A stretch of 64,000 bases of DNA. Source: Syngnathus acus. Taxonomy: Eukaryota > Chordata > Actinopteri > Syngnathiformes > Syngnathidae. Shown here in pieces: positions 1-12,114 of this stretch. The notes beneath the pieces were generated by a model. The model was given only the letters and a program-made list of their open reading frames with translations. It was not told where the DNA came from and ran no database searches. The stretch covers positions 7,373,319 through 7,437,318 of the forward strand of contig NC_051087.1 in the NCBI RefSeq assembly GCF_901709675.1, given 5' to 3'. The position numbers were made by a program, and so were the translations under genes. The number at the start of each line of letters is the position of its first letter. Position 1 is the stretch's first letter.

Positions 1-2480
1 ATCCTATTTCACTCCTGGGAATTATGTGTTTCAGTCACCCCATGTCATTTGTGTTGATTACTGTGAGACATTCAGCGAAAGAAATTCCATTTATTTGTGC
101 AGACCTGGCCTGGCACTTAAAAAAGTAGTTTGTAACCAACATGCTGGATTACTGCATTATTACTTTTCAGTATAGAAAGGAAATTACGTTTAGTTGTTGA
201 ATGAAAGTTAACTTGAAAACTCTGACAAAGTACAACATTTCTATGATTAGAGGACGCTGATTAAACTGAAGTAAATATAAAGTTGATTCTGCAGAGTCTC
301 AACCAATATTAACAGCAGGCTGTCAGAAGTCTCCTGGGTAAAGCAAGCATGGTGCATCAAAGATAACATGGCAGCAGGCTCGCACTGGGCTCTGGGGATT
401 GTTTTGCCTTTCTACACAAAACACATCAGAAAGTAAGATGATGTAGGCGTCAGTGAAGCGTTCATTTCCTCCATTTACAATGCTTGATTTTCAAGAATTA
501 TGAATGTAATATCTGGAGCCGCCCTACAAAGACTGCTGTGGTGACCAAAGTGACAGTTCAGCCAGAAAGAGGTTCTACAAGAAATGGATCACTAACTTTG
601 TTGGCTTACGAATGGTTCTTTGTGATCCAGACTAAGAGCACACGAGGAAGAGAATCTGCCAAAGAGGCTGCTACTGACCTTTGGTGACATTATTTAAATA
701 GGAAAGCAGTTCCAATACTTCCAATAACTCCTGAAGTGGGTTACTTCTCAAGTCTGCTTTGCCATTTTATATTGGGTGCCGTTATTGCAGAAAATCCCAC
801 TTTTTTGTAAAGTAGTTTTGAAAGTTTCATTGATTTGCAAGCATGTCGTCTCTTGTTAAAGGGAAACTTTGCTGTTTTTGCAATTGTTTTTCATGCATTT
901 CTTATTTTTCATGTACAACTAACACATTCAAAAACACAATTTGCCTCTTGCTGTCGAATGAAAATGACATCACATGCTCAGGGCTTTGGTAAAAAACAAT
1001 CACGGCTCACGTGATGTTTGTAAATTGAGACATGATCGGTCATTCCCCGAGCACGTAATTTTCAATCGACAGCAAAATGCATTTTTAAATGTGTTAATTG
1101 TACATAAAAAAAACAATGAATTAATCACATGCACTAGAGAAAAATGTATAAGCTTTTTACAGCTGGAAATGGCTAATTTAGTAAAGTATCCGTTTAGCGC
1201 TCTGTGTGTGACAGTCACCTGTAAAGACAATCCTGCATTCTCAGCGGGACATCTGATATTGTGTCCTAATGCATGTTTCTTTTTTTCTCTTGGGAGTTTT
1301 AAGATCATGTGGTTTAATGTCAAACTATGGTCTTTCATTTTGTTCATATAAGATCTGCAAAGATGTTTCTTTTTACTTATTTTCTTTAGCTTGGTACCAC
1401 TGCAGTAGTGCACAGTGAATATGCAACAACAGTCTTCTGGTTCCCATTGTGTAGAAGATAATACTTTAATGTTGTGTAGTTTCATTTTGAGTGGATTATG
1501 AGAGATAATGAAACCATATAGTCGCCAAATGGGGCCAGATTCCCACCGCATGACTCATGGTTTTATTCTGGAGGGTCAATTAAGGGTCTAAATGCCACAT
1601 TGGATGGCTGGCTATGTGACAGGAATCATGCTTCTGACGGAGAGGAAAGGCTGAGAGCCGTCAGCAAAGCCTATTAGCACTCCAGCATGCTTTCGGCTCA
1701 GATGTGTTTGTTTGCCAATGTGTTTCTGCATGTGTGGCTTTCCGGTTGAGTGGACATTTTGCTGTTATCTTCATTTGGGGTCCATATTGAAAAACCAGCA
1801 ACAACCTTTCAATTCACCTTTTTTTACTCAGTTCTTGAATGAGATTAATTCCATCAGCTGATCATTGGTGCGGCATTTGTGTGCTTGCATTTCAGGAGAC
1901 TGCATTGATAAATCTGCATATTTGGATCAAGCCACCCAGTATCTTGGCTGGCTTTAGATAGGATGTTTTAAACATTTAAACATTCGCTGCTGTTTGAAGG
2001 ATAGGACGTCTTGGCCTCATCATCTTTTGGCATAAAAGAACACAGGGCATTTAGCCAGCTGTTCACTAGATTTATAAAAAAAACAAGTTAAGGTGTAAGT
2101 GCTTCTTCTCATTTCAAACTGGCTGATGTGAAAATAAAATGAAGTCCCTTAGTAGAGAATGCACAGAGCATGTTTGCAAATCTTGACAGTTTTTCTCTAA
2201 AACTCAGGCATGTTAAAAACAGCTACAAGTTCTATATGTGTCAGGGCTTCATATATAGCTGGTTTTACCATGGCCTGATATGAAGCCTGATATGTAGCCC
2301 CAGGCTGAAAAGTCATATTTTCCCGTAACAGTTTCTTGCTCATCTTTACATTTGTGCCCCAGTGGGATGAAATGGTATGCTCGGCATCCCAGAATTCATA
2401 GTTATTGATTACATATTTTTGAAACTTGTTAGATCTGTCATAAATATTCAGTGTGAATAAGAGGAATTATGTTATTAGTC
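1..2480. other. Non-coding single-copy DNA
   Basis: No gene, RNA gene or recognisable transposon is visible. The only long open frame (minus strand, 1000-1551) starts without any promoter or splice context and its translation has no family signature. The part around 1530-1780 is less AT-rich than its surroundings and lacks simple repeats, so it could be a conserved non-coding element, but only alignment to other fish would show this. Confidence 0.6.
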
Positions 2481-2485
2481 GAGAG

Positions 2486-2656
2486 ATGGATGGATGGATG
2501 GATGGATGGATGGATGGATGGATGGATGGATGGATGGATGGATGGATGGATGGATGGATGGATGGATGGATGGATGGAAGGACGGATGGAAGGACGGATG
2601 GAAGGACGGATGGAAGGACAGGCGGATGACAGACGGATGGACGAGCGGACGGACGG
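2486..2656. repeat. (ATGG)n microsatellite with compound variant end
   Basis: A perfect ATGG tetranucleotide run covers 2486-2577. It then changes into a 12-bp higher-order unit, GGAAGGACGGAT, repeated about three times, and fades into irregular GGACGG words by 2656. Open frames through it are artefacts (W-M-D-G on one strand, I-H-P-S on the other). No body of the ATGG-tailed retroposon family is visible on either side. Confidence 0.97.
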
Positions 2657-2660
2657 TCAT

Positions 2661-3670
2661 CAATAGGTCATGCCAGTGTAATCAATTTAATCCACCAATG
2701 AATCAGACAAACAACAATTTTCAGTTAACCAATCAATATACTCCCTATACCCAAGTAATAGAATGTGCTAATTGATCAGCACTTCCACCTGAGTGATGGA
2801 AGTTCAATTTTTCCATTTTTTTGCTAATCCACGTCGACAACAAAGGCTATCACACTTTTATGTCAAATTGGAGACAGAGCACATGCCGGTCGCCCATTGT
2901 ATAGCTATCAGCCCCTAACCCGTAATGTTCACTGCACACTATTTCTGCTCACAGTATTTCCACCTAAACTATAAAATGAGAAAGCAGTGAAAATCCAATA
3001 GACATTTACTGTTACCATCGCACAAATAGAATTCTTTTGTGATAAATGAGAATGGATTGTAAACTACACTCTGCAGGTAACAATATCTCCTGACTGCATC
3101 AGAAGCTACAGCTGCATTTCTCTGACTATAGACGAGCAATGCAATTTACACTGCTTTATTCATTTTCTATTGACAGAAATTGTGAAGAGCACTAGGACCT
3201 TTCATCAACACCAAAGGATTGTGCTAAGACTACACAAGTGATTTACAACCAATGTTATCTTTATCTAGTAAATCAATGTACAGTGTTAATTTTAAATTAA
3301 ACTAGTTAGTTAATTTAAGAAATAAATTAAATACATTTAAAGTGCAATTAATAAGACTGGTTCGCTACTCTAAAGGTATAAAATATTTGATGATGAAGTC
3401 GGACACATCATGATACACATCCAAAAATTTGATATAGTGAACTGTGAAAAACAATTTAAATTCTTGTAAATGGTACTTCCCAATAAGAAAAATATTTCCT
3501 TTTTGACAAACAATGGGTTGCTTCCCATATGTTTTTGACACGCAAAGGCCACCATATCAGTTGCATACAGACCCCCAAGTTATACACTAACAAACCAGCC
3601 ACTTCATTTGGAGAACAGATATGCGTGGTATTGTGTTTTAGAACTCAATTACAAACTACGGTGACAAGTA
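2661..3670. other. AT-rich single-copy DNA, nothing recognised
   Basis: Neither strand shows a coding pattern, repeat family or structural element. The stretch 3280-3340 is especially AT-rich with TTAATTTAA-type words. Confidence 0.6.
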
Positions 3671-3673
3671 CTG

Positions 3674-4050
3674 TCAAAAGTCAAAGTCAAAGTCTGCTTT
3701 CTTGTCAATTTCTTCACATGCCAAGACACACAAAGAAATCAAAATTACGTTCCCGCTATCCCACGGTGACAAGACATAGTACACAATATACATACAAGTA
3801 AACAACACAAAAAAATAAAAACAAGAAGGCACAAACAATGAATAAATAAGAGTGATGAATAAATAATAAACAAACAAATAACATAATAAATAAGAAGAGC
3901 AACAATGGAGCAAGTGTGCATACAGCAGACAGTCAGAATATAGCGCAAAAAGTACAGGACGCTACGCAGAAGGGGGGAGAGAGTTCAGGATCCTAACAGC
4001 CTGGAGTATGAAGCTGTTGAAGCTTTTTGTGTCTGCTGCTGAAACGAGAG
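3674..4050 (+). repeat. Degenerate teleost interspersed repeat
   Basis: It begins with the iterated CAAAGTC word and CTTGTCAATTTCTTC. An A-rich middle follows (AATAAATAA words), then the phrase around 3985-4040 reading roughly 'TTCAGGATCCTAACAGCCTGGAGTATGAAGCTG'-like in pieces. From general knowledge this series of phrases recurs across teleost genomes as a dispersed repeat. I cannot name the family with confidence or place its exact ends. It has decayed and carries no usable coding frame. Confidence 0.5.
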
Positions 4051-6255
4051 TGCATTACACTTGTCCACCTCTCCAGGTTAGAAGATAATGGTGGAAAACA
4101 CCAGTAAGATACATTGTAATTTGCGCTATTAGTAGTGATATTTCTAGGGATGCTTGAGCCTCCTTAAGCGTTGGCTACATATGCCCACTTGTTTATCATA
4201 GAAAATGGACAAGTAAATACAGTTTCATTTCATCAAAGAATACAGTCATAGTATATATGTAATTTTTATGTGATTTTGTTTGTAGCCAAGCCTTGTAACT
4301 AACTGCCTTGTAGACACGATAAGAAGAAGAATTATTATTTCATTTCATTTTTATTTTATTTTGAATTTCATGCCTGAGTGATTCTCATAGTCAAGCATTC
4401 TACTCGCCCGTTTCAGGTGAAAGCAGAGGGAGGCCTGAGGATTATGTAAAATTCATGAAGATGTCTGTCAGCGTTATGTATGGGGTAATTGGTTCAATAA
4501 TAAAAGAAGAACATGTGACACCTCCTTGTGTGGCATTGTGTGAGTTGTTTCTGTTTGTGTGAACAATAATGAAAGTGTTTGATGTTACGACATCCTTGTC
4601 AACCTCGGTGTTCTCCCTAGACATTTAGCCGTGAAACCTTCCCCTTTTCATTTATCTTTTAATGTGTCTTCCGTGGTTGCCGCTGATATGCAGTGAAAGT
4701 TGCTAAATTATTTGACAAATAACCAACAATTCAGAAGGGATGTGAGCAGTGAAATCTCCCAGAGAAACATGAATTCATTTGTTTTATCACGGTCGGGTAA
4801 TTTAAATTGCATATTCCTGTGTGGCAGTAAGCCAAGGTATTTGTTTCAACATATCGGCTGGCCATACAACAGAGGTGTCATGCAAGGCATTGACAGGCCG
4901 GAAATATTGCATTTTATATTCTACAACAAATCGAGTAAAATAGGTATTTTCAAATGGTACCCCGGGAGACATTAGGTTGGATTCAATCCAAGCTTCTTTT
5001 GCTAAAGCAGGAAAAAAATGAAGAAAGTAAAAATAATGGGAATAGGAGTTATACATACCAAGTGACATTTTCAATAGCGCATCGATATAAAGACTGCACA
5101 TATGTTTTAATCCCTTATACAAAAATACTGACTTTAACGGTGCGATACATGTAATGGATTAACTAAAGTAACGATGTCCATGTTCTGTCCTATTTAATAT
5201 CATCTTTGAATGTACAGTGGATTAATTAAAATCTCCATTAAACCTTTGGAAGATGGTGAAAACGTTCATGATTATTTTAAACAGTCCAAGGTGATATGCA
5301 AATTGGGTAAGAAGCCCAAAGAGCATCATGACAGCCGATGGAATGTAGCCTCATTATACTATGCCTCTATAGTACTTTACATATAGGGATGTCTGTCAAG
5401 CTTAAAAACGCTTTTGGCTTTTTTCCCATTGTGACATTTCATTTGTACCTGCCGTATGCATAGTATACACACACTGGGTCAATGGAAATGTGCCAGATAT
5501 GCACTTTGCCTTCCTGCACACGCCCCCTCCGCTTGATTTGGGTGGTTGTTTCATGCGTGCAGTACATCTGATGGTTGATCAGTGTACAATGGGTCACAAC
5601 AGGCTGCTTTCAAGTACAGCGCTCTGTACTTTGTCCTGATATGTTTAGTAAAGATTAAGTAAGTAAGCGTGTCTTATCTCATTAAGCAAAACAAATATGA
5701 GAATACCGTGTGAACTGAACATGTTATGCTTGCTCACTTGTGACCCACATCAAATAAAAAGGTGCAGAGGCATCCTTATTGCTTATTTGTGTGTTGGGAT
5801 TAGGCAATGGCAACCACATCACAATTTTGATGTCTTTAAATTGTGACCTCTATACCACCAGTAAACTGTATATAGAAACAGCAGTGAAAGCAGTATAGAA
5901 GCTGTCTTGTGCATTTTTAATTCTTGGCCCCAATCTGTGTTTTTTGGCCTCGATGACTCCACAGTAATGCTCTTTTTAGCAAACACTTAACATTGCAGTG
6001 TAATAAAAGCTATTAAAAGGCCCCTTATATGCATTCATGTATTTTTTTATGTACGCTTTTATTAATATAATATCACAAATAAAATGGGTACTGACATTGT
6101 AAATATATTCATCTCTAATATTTCAGTTTTGTAGCGCTAATTTGTACCATGTCCTTATTATTTTGAAGAGCTTATGTAACTAAATGAGATAATCAAAAAG
6201 GTAGACATACAAACAAAAATATAAACAAACGTGTCATTAGAATATCATCTCTCAA
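4051..6255. other. Non-coding single-copy DNA
   Basis: Nothing is recognised. Open frames of 60-106 codons overlap on both strands (for example 4802-5122 minus and 4700-4975 plus), as expected by chance in AT-rich DNA with no shared coding signature. Confidence 0.55.
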
Positions 6256-6375
6256 AAGTAAGATTACTTTGTAAAGACAGAAATACAGCTAAATCCCCAC
6301 TTCAGTAAAAAAAAAAGTAAGCATGACTTTGTAAAGACAGAAATATAACTCAATCCCCACTTCAATCAAATCTAT
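6256..6375. repeat. Two-copy tandem duplication, 60-bp period
   Basis: The phrase ACTTTGTAAAGACAGAAATA followed by CAATCCCCACTTCA-like sequence occurs twice, 60 bp apart (GTAAAGACAG at 6271 and 6331). The copies differ by a few substitutions and an A-run, so the duplication is not recent. Confidence 0.85.
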
Positions 6376-6880
6376 CCCTTAGCTAAACTTTTCTGCATTT
6401 CATTTTTTCTTGAAAAAGAACAAGTTGTTCAAAATTATCACTTCACATGTACAACACTGACGATAGGCAATAAATTCCTTTTCAAGTACAATGTGTTTTG
6501 GGGAACCCGATAAGAAATTCTAAACAAGGTGAAAAATATAAGTGTAAAAAAATTAAAAATCCTCAACATATTTAGATAGAAAAGAAGCTACCCTGCGCAT
6601 AAAAAAAGGAGATGCAGGTTTTTGTCATTGTACCCTTGGCTCTTTATGTACACATGTGCTGTGTGTGCTGCTGCATGATGCGACTGTAAGTCACACGGCT
6701 GACAGCACAACACAAGTAGTGTAGCGGGGGGCAAATTGTGCCTGTTGGGGGTTGAAACAGAAGCAGAAAGTAAAGCAACCTGGCTCGTCTCCTGTTTGAA
6801 GAAACTGCAGCCGTGTTGTGAAATTGAAACTTCGGTCTCCATTCTCATTGCGATTGAATTGACTGACTTGGTATCAATAT
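6376..6880. other. Non-coding DNA, nothing recognised
   Basis: AT-rich up to about 6600, then a somewhat GC-richer part at 6640-6840 with no repeat family or splice-framed reading frame that I can support. Confidence 0.5.
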
Positions 6881-7056
6881 GTATATAGACCTAAAATAGA
6901 CGTCTAAATTAGGTTATTTTCTAGACGTCTATATTAGGTTATTTTAGGATATTTTATAGACGTCTAAATCATGTCTATATATAGACCTAATATAGACATG
7001 TAATTAGGTTGTTTTATAGATGTCTATATTAGGTTATTTTAGGTGATTTTATAGAT
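6881..7056. repeat. Minisatellite with palindromic AGACGTCT core
   Basis: Several diverged copies of a unit built from TAGACGTCTA and ATTAGGTTATTTTAGG follow one another. At least one copy lies in inverted orientation (around 6972-6999, where CCTAATATAGACATG mirrors the others). The AGACGTCT core is itself a palindrome, so the block has many short hairpin options. No coding potential. Confidence 0.85.
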
Positions 7057-9469
7057 ATCACCATGTCTGTGCAAAAAAAAAGAAAAAACATTAAAACGGC
7101 ATAACACAGTCACAAGTGTTCCTGGTAATGGCATCAAAGCATGCTGGGAAAGCTTCCCTTGATTTTCTATTGCTGAAACTTCAGGGCTGAAAATGAGTCC
7201 CACTGCAGCCTTTAAAACATTTGAATTCGATATCTAAAGAGAGACCGTATGAGACCAGAGACTAACATTTCCACTTTTATGTCCAAGTACAGTATTTACA
7301 CTTAGATGTTGATACACTATAAAATGCATTTGGAACAATAAAGAGAAAAAGTATAGAAGCAGATGGATGCATGACATTAGCATTCTCGTGTTGCTTTTGC
7401 TAAGACTTTCATCGCAGCCTTTTTCACTTTTTTTGTGAGGATTACTGCAAACAGTTTGAAGACAAAATACTTGCTGTGTGTAGGTTTTAAGACTTTGGTC
7501 TACTGGTTTTAGCCAATGTTTGGCTGGTAAACAAAACACACCTGGCAGTCGTACGTATGTTCAAAAAGTTTTGCTCAAGTGTGGAGATAGAAAGCTGAAA
7601 TGTTGATCATTCGTCTTATATTAGTTTTTTATGTAAAACTGAAACTATTTTATTTTACGGTTAGAGGGGGAAAAAAAAAAGAAGAGAAACAAAAAGAAAC
7701 TGGCCTACAACTTCCAGCTACCAAATAAATAGTTCATCTCATGGTTTGAATTGTGCATGTTTATCAAATCAAGCATGCTTTGCAATCGTGCATCTGTGCA
7801 TGCATTTGTCAAAAGTATGGATTGCAAATGTCTAGTCATTTGTAACATAGTTAATACATTCTCAGAATCTGTCAACAGTGCAGTCACTGATGCTCTAATG
7901 GTTGACTCGCCTGAATAGTTATCTTGGGAATGGATGGATGTTAACAGTGCACCTAAAGCATTTACATACATACAAATGTACCTACTGTATAATTAAACAT
8001 AGTACTGCATTGTCATCTAACACTGCACTTGCTAATTCTGCCAAACTTTCCTCCAGCTTGCACATGCAACTCTTTCGAATCTAGGATAAAGCATTTGTGT
8101 GCCAGCACATAACTTAGATGCTCCCAAAAAGGAGGGCATCATTACACAACCCACTCAGGCACTCGTGTTGCTGTTTACCGCCTCTCTGGTCCTCACAGCT
8201 CTGTACTGATGACCTGAATGTCACAGAGGCAACAGGAGACCTCATCTTAAATGACCTTAACGACTTCTGAATCCGACCTCGCTTCCCCCGGCTTCCTCAT
8301 AGCACCTCTCCCTCGCACTCTCACACTCCACGTCTACCTCAATCTTCCTCCTGTCTCACACATGGCCTATTAGCATAGCGCTATCTTTAACCTACCTCTT
8401 TGATTCATTAATGAAGCAAGGGAGTAGCTGAAGCGCATTTAATGAATTTAATGAAATCAGAGCATGACCAGCCCTTCTAAATCATTGGTGCAGGTTAAAG
8501 AGCAAAGGAGTCTTTTCACTTCATAATGCAAAGCAAGTTTCCACACAGCCTTTAAATAAGCTGCCAGAATCAAACGTAACATTGTTGTCTGGTGAAAAGC
8601 CTGTATGTCTGATTAGTGACTTTTGGTTTTCATGTACGGTTAAAATTACAGCTAGGACTTTTCTTCTCAAAATAATTATTTAGACAAAATAGATTCTATA
8701 TATAATTGCACATACGTATAGTATAACAATAGTTCTTGGGGCTTGTCCCATTGGTCGTTGCCACCACTGGATCCTCTTGCTGTTGCGAATTTTTTCAATT
8801 TTTATTCCATCTGGTGAAGCTGGTTGAGAATTGATCATGCACCGTCTGCACAGAAGAAAGCATTATTCAACGTTACGCTAAAAGTGCATTTTTATGTCTA
8901 GGGTATTGTGTTTTATTCAACTTACTATATTTATGTTATTTCTTGTACATTGTAAAGATTTTAAACAATGGCTGGATTTTATGTTCCTATTCTTTAACTT
9001 TTTGGGAACTAACTCACCAAAAAATATTGATGTTTCAATTAACTCCTACAGTTTCCACGTATTAATTGTGATTTTCTAAGAATGTGTGCCCTAGTTTGGG
9101 AAATTTTGGGGTATTTGCCCAGAGCAGGCTTTTTGATGAACATGTCAAAGTTGTAACCTGATCCTGCTGTTTACACCACATAAATGTATTGGAACTGGGT
9201 TTATAATAAAAATCTAAAGGTAAAAAAAGGTCAACTTGGTGGTTAAGTGCTGTCATCACCGAGGAGGCCGTCAACCTGCCAGTGCTTAATTTCTCTCTGT
9301 AAGTCACTTTTCCCCATTTGCTGAAGCATCTTTCCACAGTATAAAAATATGCAGTATAAGTTAATTGATGACTTTTAATTGCCAGTAAGTGCGGATGTGA
9401 GTGCGAATGGTTGTCCACTACTGTTAGCCTTGTGATCTTTCCAGGGGTTATAAGGTCTGCTTTGCTGGC
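7057..9469. other. Non-coding single-copy DNA
   Basis: No gene is seen. The stretch 8370-8530 contains clustered ATTA/TAAT words (homeodomain-type cores) in a repeat-free setting and is a weak candidate conserved element. Short open frames on both strands (for example 9062-9418 minus) have no splice or family support. Confidence 0.5.
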
Positions 9470-9545
9470 TTGGCTTCATCCCCAGCACTATCCTCTGCAG
9501 GATGAGCATTATTGCCACACTAATGAATCAATGAATGTTTTGGTG
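9470..9545 (+). repeat. Possible remnant of the ATGG/ATGA-tailed repeat
   Basis: The words CACTATCCTCTGCAGGATGAGC followed by AATGAATCAATGAATG resemble the end of the teleost tailed repeat seen better at 53050. The match is short and decayed, so this is a weak call. Confidence 0.3.
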
Positions 9546-9643
9546 GGGTGAGAGACAGTAAATGAAGGATGAGTCACTTGAGAGAGGATCTTAAAGGAGT
9601 CGACTGAGTGGTTGACGTTGCCTCGTGGGGAGGGAGGACTGAG

Positions 9644-9743
9644 GGATGGATGGATGGATGGATGGATGGATGGATGGATGGATGGATGGATGGATGGATG
9701 GATGGATGGATGGATGGATGGATGGATGGATGGATGGATGGAT
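9644..9743. repeat. (GGAT)n microsatellite
   Basis: About 25 perfect copies of GGAT. The flanks contain no clear body of the tailed repeat family, so it is either an orphan tail or an independent expansion. Open frames reading I-H-P-S across it are artefacts. Confidence 0.97.
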
Positions 9744-10965
9744 ATTCAGTGAACAGTATTTTATTAGTGAATTCATCTAACATCTAACAAAAGCGGAAAT
9801 ACATTACTCCAACCTGACAAACTCAATGTTTTATTCACTATAGAGATGATTTCAAAAAGCTATTCAAGGACAGACAACAAAAACAGCAAATACACGTCCT
9901 TGGACACACTAGCTGAAGTGCATCTGGAGGAAATCAAACCTTTCTTATATTTCAAGAAAATACCAATGCAGTTTAGTCCTTAACTCAGTTGTGTCCCATT
10001 TTATGTTTTTCTCTGGTATGTCCGTCATACCAAGCCAGCTACTTTTTTTTGTCCTCGAAGTATGCTATTTGCCGACTGAAAAAGACAGCTGCCTCTGTTG
10101 GGTCTAGACCCAATGCTAATGGACCACACAAAAACACACACAGAGTAAACTCCTATAACATCACACATCATCTCTTTGGGATTAGGGGAACAAACATTTA
10201 CGGGTATAATCCTCTGAACAAGTAAAACAAATTACCAAATATTTTGAAAACCTTTTATTGAATATCAAAGACATAGCTGCCTAGATTGCATTAAAACGTG
10301 AATTTATGTGCTGAACAACGTTTTTTTAATGCTATGTTTATGCGCCAGGAAAGCCACAGGCAGGTTTAATGAGCTGAACTTATAGTGGATAGTTAAATGC
10401 ACTGTTAACCTTATACAATTACCATAACAAGTGACACATTCTCCCCCTAAACTTGGGTCTGATTTGGACCACCTAGAGCTCATCTGTGTACTGCCCATAA
10501 AGCACATTGCTGCATCCGAGTGCTAAGTGTGTTTAGGGAAGAGGCACATGATGCTGGAGTGGTTATTTGCAGTCAGTCATCGTTGTGACATAAAAATCCA
10601 TGGAGAAGAAGAGTTGCCTCTCTCTCCCAGGCTGGAATTGACCACCAATCGATGCGCTGGGAAATTGCTCGCTGGTGCAGAGCTATGAGGTGTGAAGCAG
10701 ATGGGAGGGGTTGAAACTCTTTGGTGACGCATTAGCTAAAAATTATTTAGGACCAAACATATATTTTCTGCTGACACATTGGCAGTTAAGCCTCAGATTA
10801 CAGGCTCTTCATTACATGCCAAATGTCTCCATTTTCTTATTCCAAATGGCGCACTAGTAATTGTATCTCTTGTCACATGGTTATTCTGTGATTACACGCC
10901 GGAGTCCAAATGAGGATCATTTACTCATCTTCATTGTCTCGCTCAGGTCCTCAAGCCTGACTGTC
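9744..10965. other. Non-coding DNA; candidate conserved element at 10540-10960
   Basis: The first 800 bases show nothing recognisable. From about 10540 to 10960 the base composition becomes balanced, simple repeats disappear, and words such as GCTAAAAATTATTTAGG appear. This is the texture of conserved non-coding elements near developmental genes, judged by eye only. Confidence 0.3.
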
Positions 10966-10975
10966 TTGTGCTAGC

Positions 10976-11161
10976 TTTGTTTTTTTTCTCATTTTATCTC
11001 TCTATCCTGTCTTATTCTGCACCCCCCCCCCCCCCTCACCCCACCCCCTCAGCCCACCAGCCAACCTCGCTTGCCGCCTTCCATCATTTTTCTGGCTCCA
11101 CTGCACTCATTTCCTTCTTTCGTTCATTTTCTCATTTTCATTTTCTCTCCTTTTTCCCTAG
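10976..11161 (+). other. Long pyrimidine tract with 14-C run, ending in a splice-acceptor-like AG
   Basis: Nearly 190 bases are dominated by C and T, including an uninterrupted run of C at 11022-11035, and end in TTTTTCCCTAG at 11161. This is a textbook polypyrimidine tract plus acceptor in the plus direction. It supports the short exon-like island that follows, although pyrimidine tracts also arise as simple repeats. Confidence 0.5.
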
Positions 11162-11231
11162 CACCACATACACTTGGAGATGAGCTTATCACTTTCTGCA
11201 TCGCGGGGCCAAGCTGTCATGTTGGCTCTGA
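11162..11231 (+). other. Exon-like island, 70 bp, unknown product
   Basis: The island starts directly after a strong acceptor and ends at CTGA|GTAAGCGTG, a good donor. It is open in the first frame: 23 codons beginning H-H-I-H-L-E-M-S and ending L-A-L, plus one base. The composition is more balanced than the surroundings. I do not recognise the peptide. It could be an internal exon of a gene with very long introns, a cryptic exon, or chance. Nothing else in the window can be joined to it with confidence. Confidence 0.3.
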
Positions 11232-11369
11232 GTAAGCGTGTACGTGTGTGTGAGTGCGTATGTGTGTGTAATAGTGGTGAACAGCTTGTGAGTGTAGGTA
11301 GGCTCAAGAACAATGACTGATTTTGCTTAAAACTTGTCACTGACTCAATCTACTAATGTCATGATACAA

Positions 11370-12003
11370 ACCCAAATTCCAATGAAGTTTAGACATTATG
11401 TATAACATAAATATACATTGAATTCAGTGATTCGAAAGCCAAGGGTGGATTTAAGTTCATCACATTGTAAATAACTGCATGAGCAAGAGGCCAAGCAGTT
11501 TAAGAACGTTTCTCGGTGTACAATTGCAAGGACTTTAGGGATTTCATCGTCTATATAGTTCATAATAACGTCTAAGGATTCGGTGAATGTGGAGAAAGAA
11601 CCGACATTGAATGCTTGAGATCGTTAATCCCTCAGGCAACACTGCATTGAAACCAACATCATTGTGTAAAAGATATTGCCATGTGGGCTCAGGAACACTT
11701 CAGAAAACCATTGTCAGTTTATAGCTTGTCGCTACATCTACAAATGCAACTTGAGACTCTACCAAGCAAAGTGAAAGCCATAAATCAACATCATCTAGAA
11801 TCGTCACCAGCTTTTCTGACTCAGGGCTCATTGAGATGGACTGACAGAATGTGAAAACTGTGCTGTGGTCTGACGAGTCCACGTTTCTGGAAATCAGTTT
11901 ATGGAAATCATGAATGTTTTGTTCTCAGGGCCAAAGAGAAAAAGGGACTGGATTGCTTTCAGCACAAAATTCAAACGGCTGCATCTCTAATGGAATGGGC
12001 TGG
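11370..12003 (+). pseudogene. Decayed mariner/Tc1-like DNA transposon, 5' part with transposase remnant
   Basis: It opens with words like CCAAATTCCAATGAAGTTTAGAC, which match from memory the terminal sequence of a common fish mariner-like element. The remains of the transposase gene follow in plus orientation: phrases around 11497-11640 and GTGGGCTCAGGAACACTTCAG at about 11683, then TGTGGTCTGACGAGTCCAC near 11865. That last phrase encodes the V-W-S-D-E-S-T type motif carrying the first catalytic aspartate of the DDE family. Frameshifts and stops break every frame. Homology stops near 12003, before the second aspartate region and the 3' terminal repeat, so the copy is truncated. It cannot encode an active enzyme. 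Exact ends are uncertain. Confidence 0.75.
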
Positions 12004-12114
12004 TGTCTTCTGTGCTTATTTTCATTTGCCAAAAAAGTCTCTGGTGTTTGTATGTTTCATTGTTCACATTTGCTGCTCTGTTTCCATACATACCATGACT
12101 TTTTTCCCCTTCAG

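Noticed and set aside
484-687. 67-codon frame with a protein-like translation as an exon
   Set aside because: No acceptor or donor of quality at the edges and no family recognised; kept only as unannotated sequence.
1000-1551. Longest open frame in the window (183 codons, minus strand)
   Set aside because: Low-complexity, K/L/S-rich translation without any motif, no splice or promoter context, and overlapped by a 125-codon plus frame. About the length expected for the longest chance frame in 64 kb of AT-rich DNA.
2469-2775. W-M-D-G and I-H-P-S repeat proteins (also at 9574-9783 and 52855-53335)
   Set aside because: Pure translation of ATGG microsatellites; present on both strands and in several frames.
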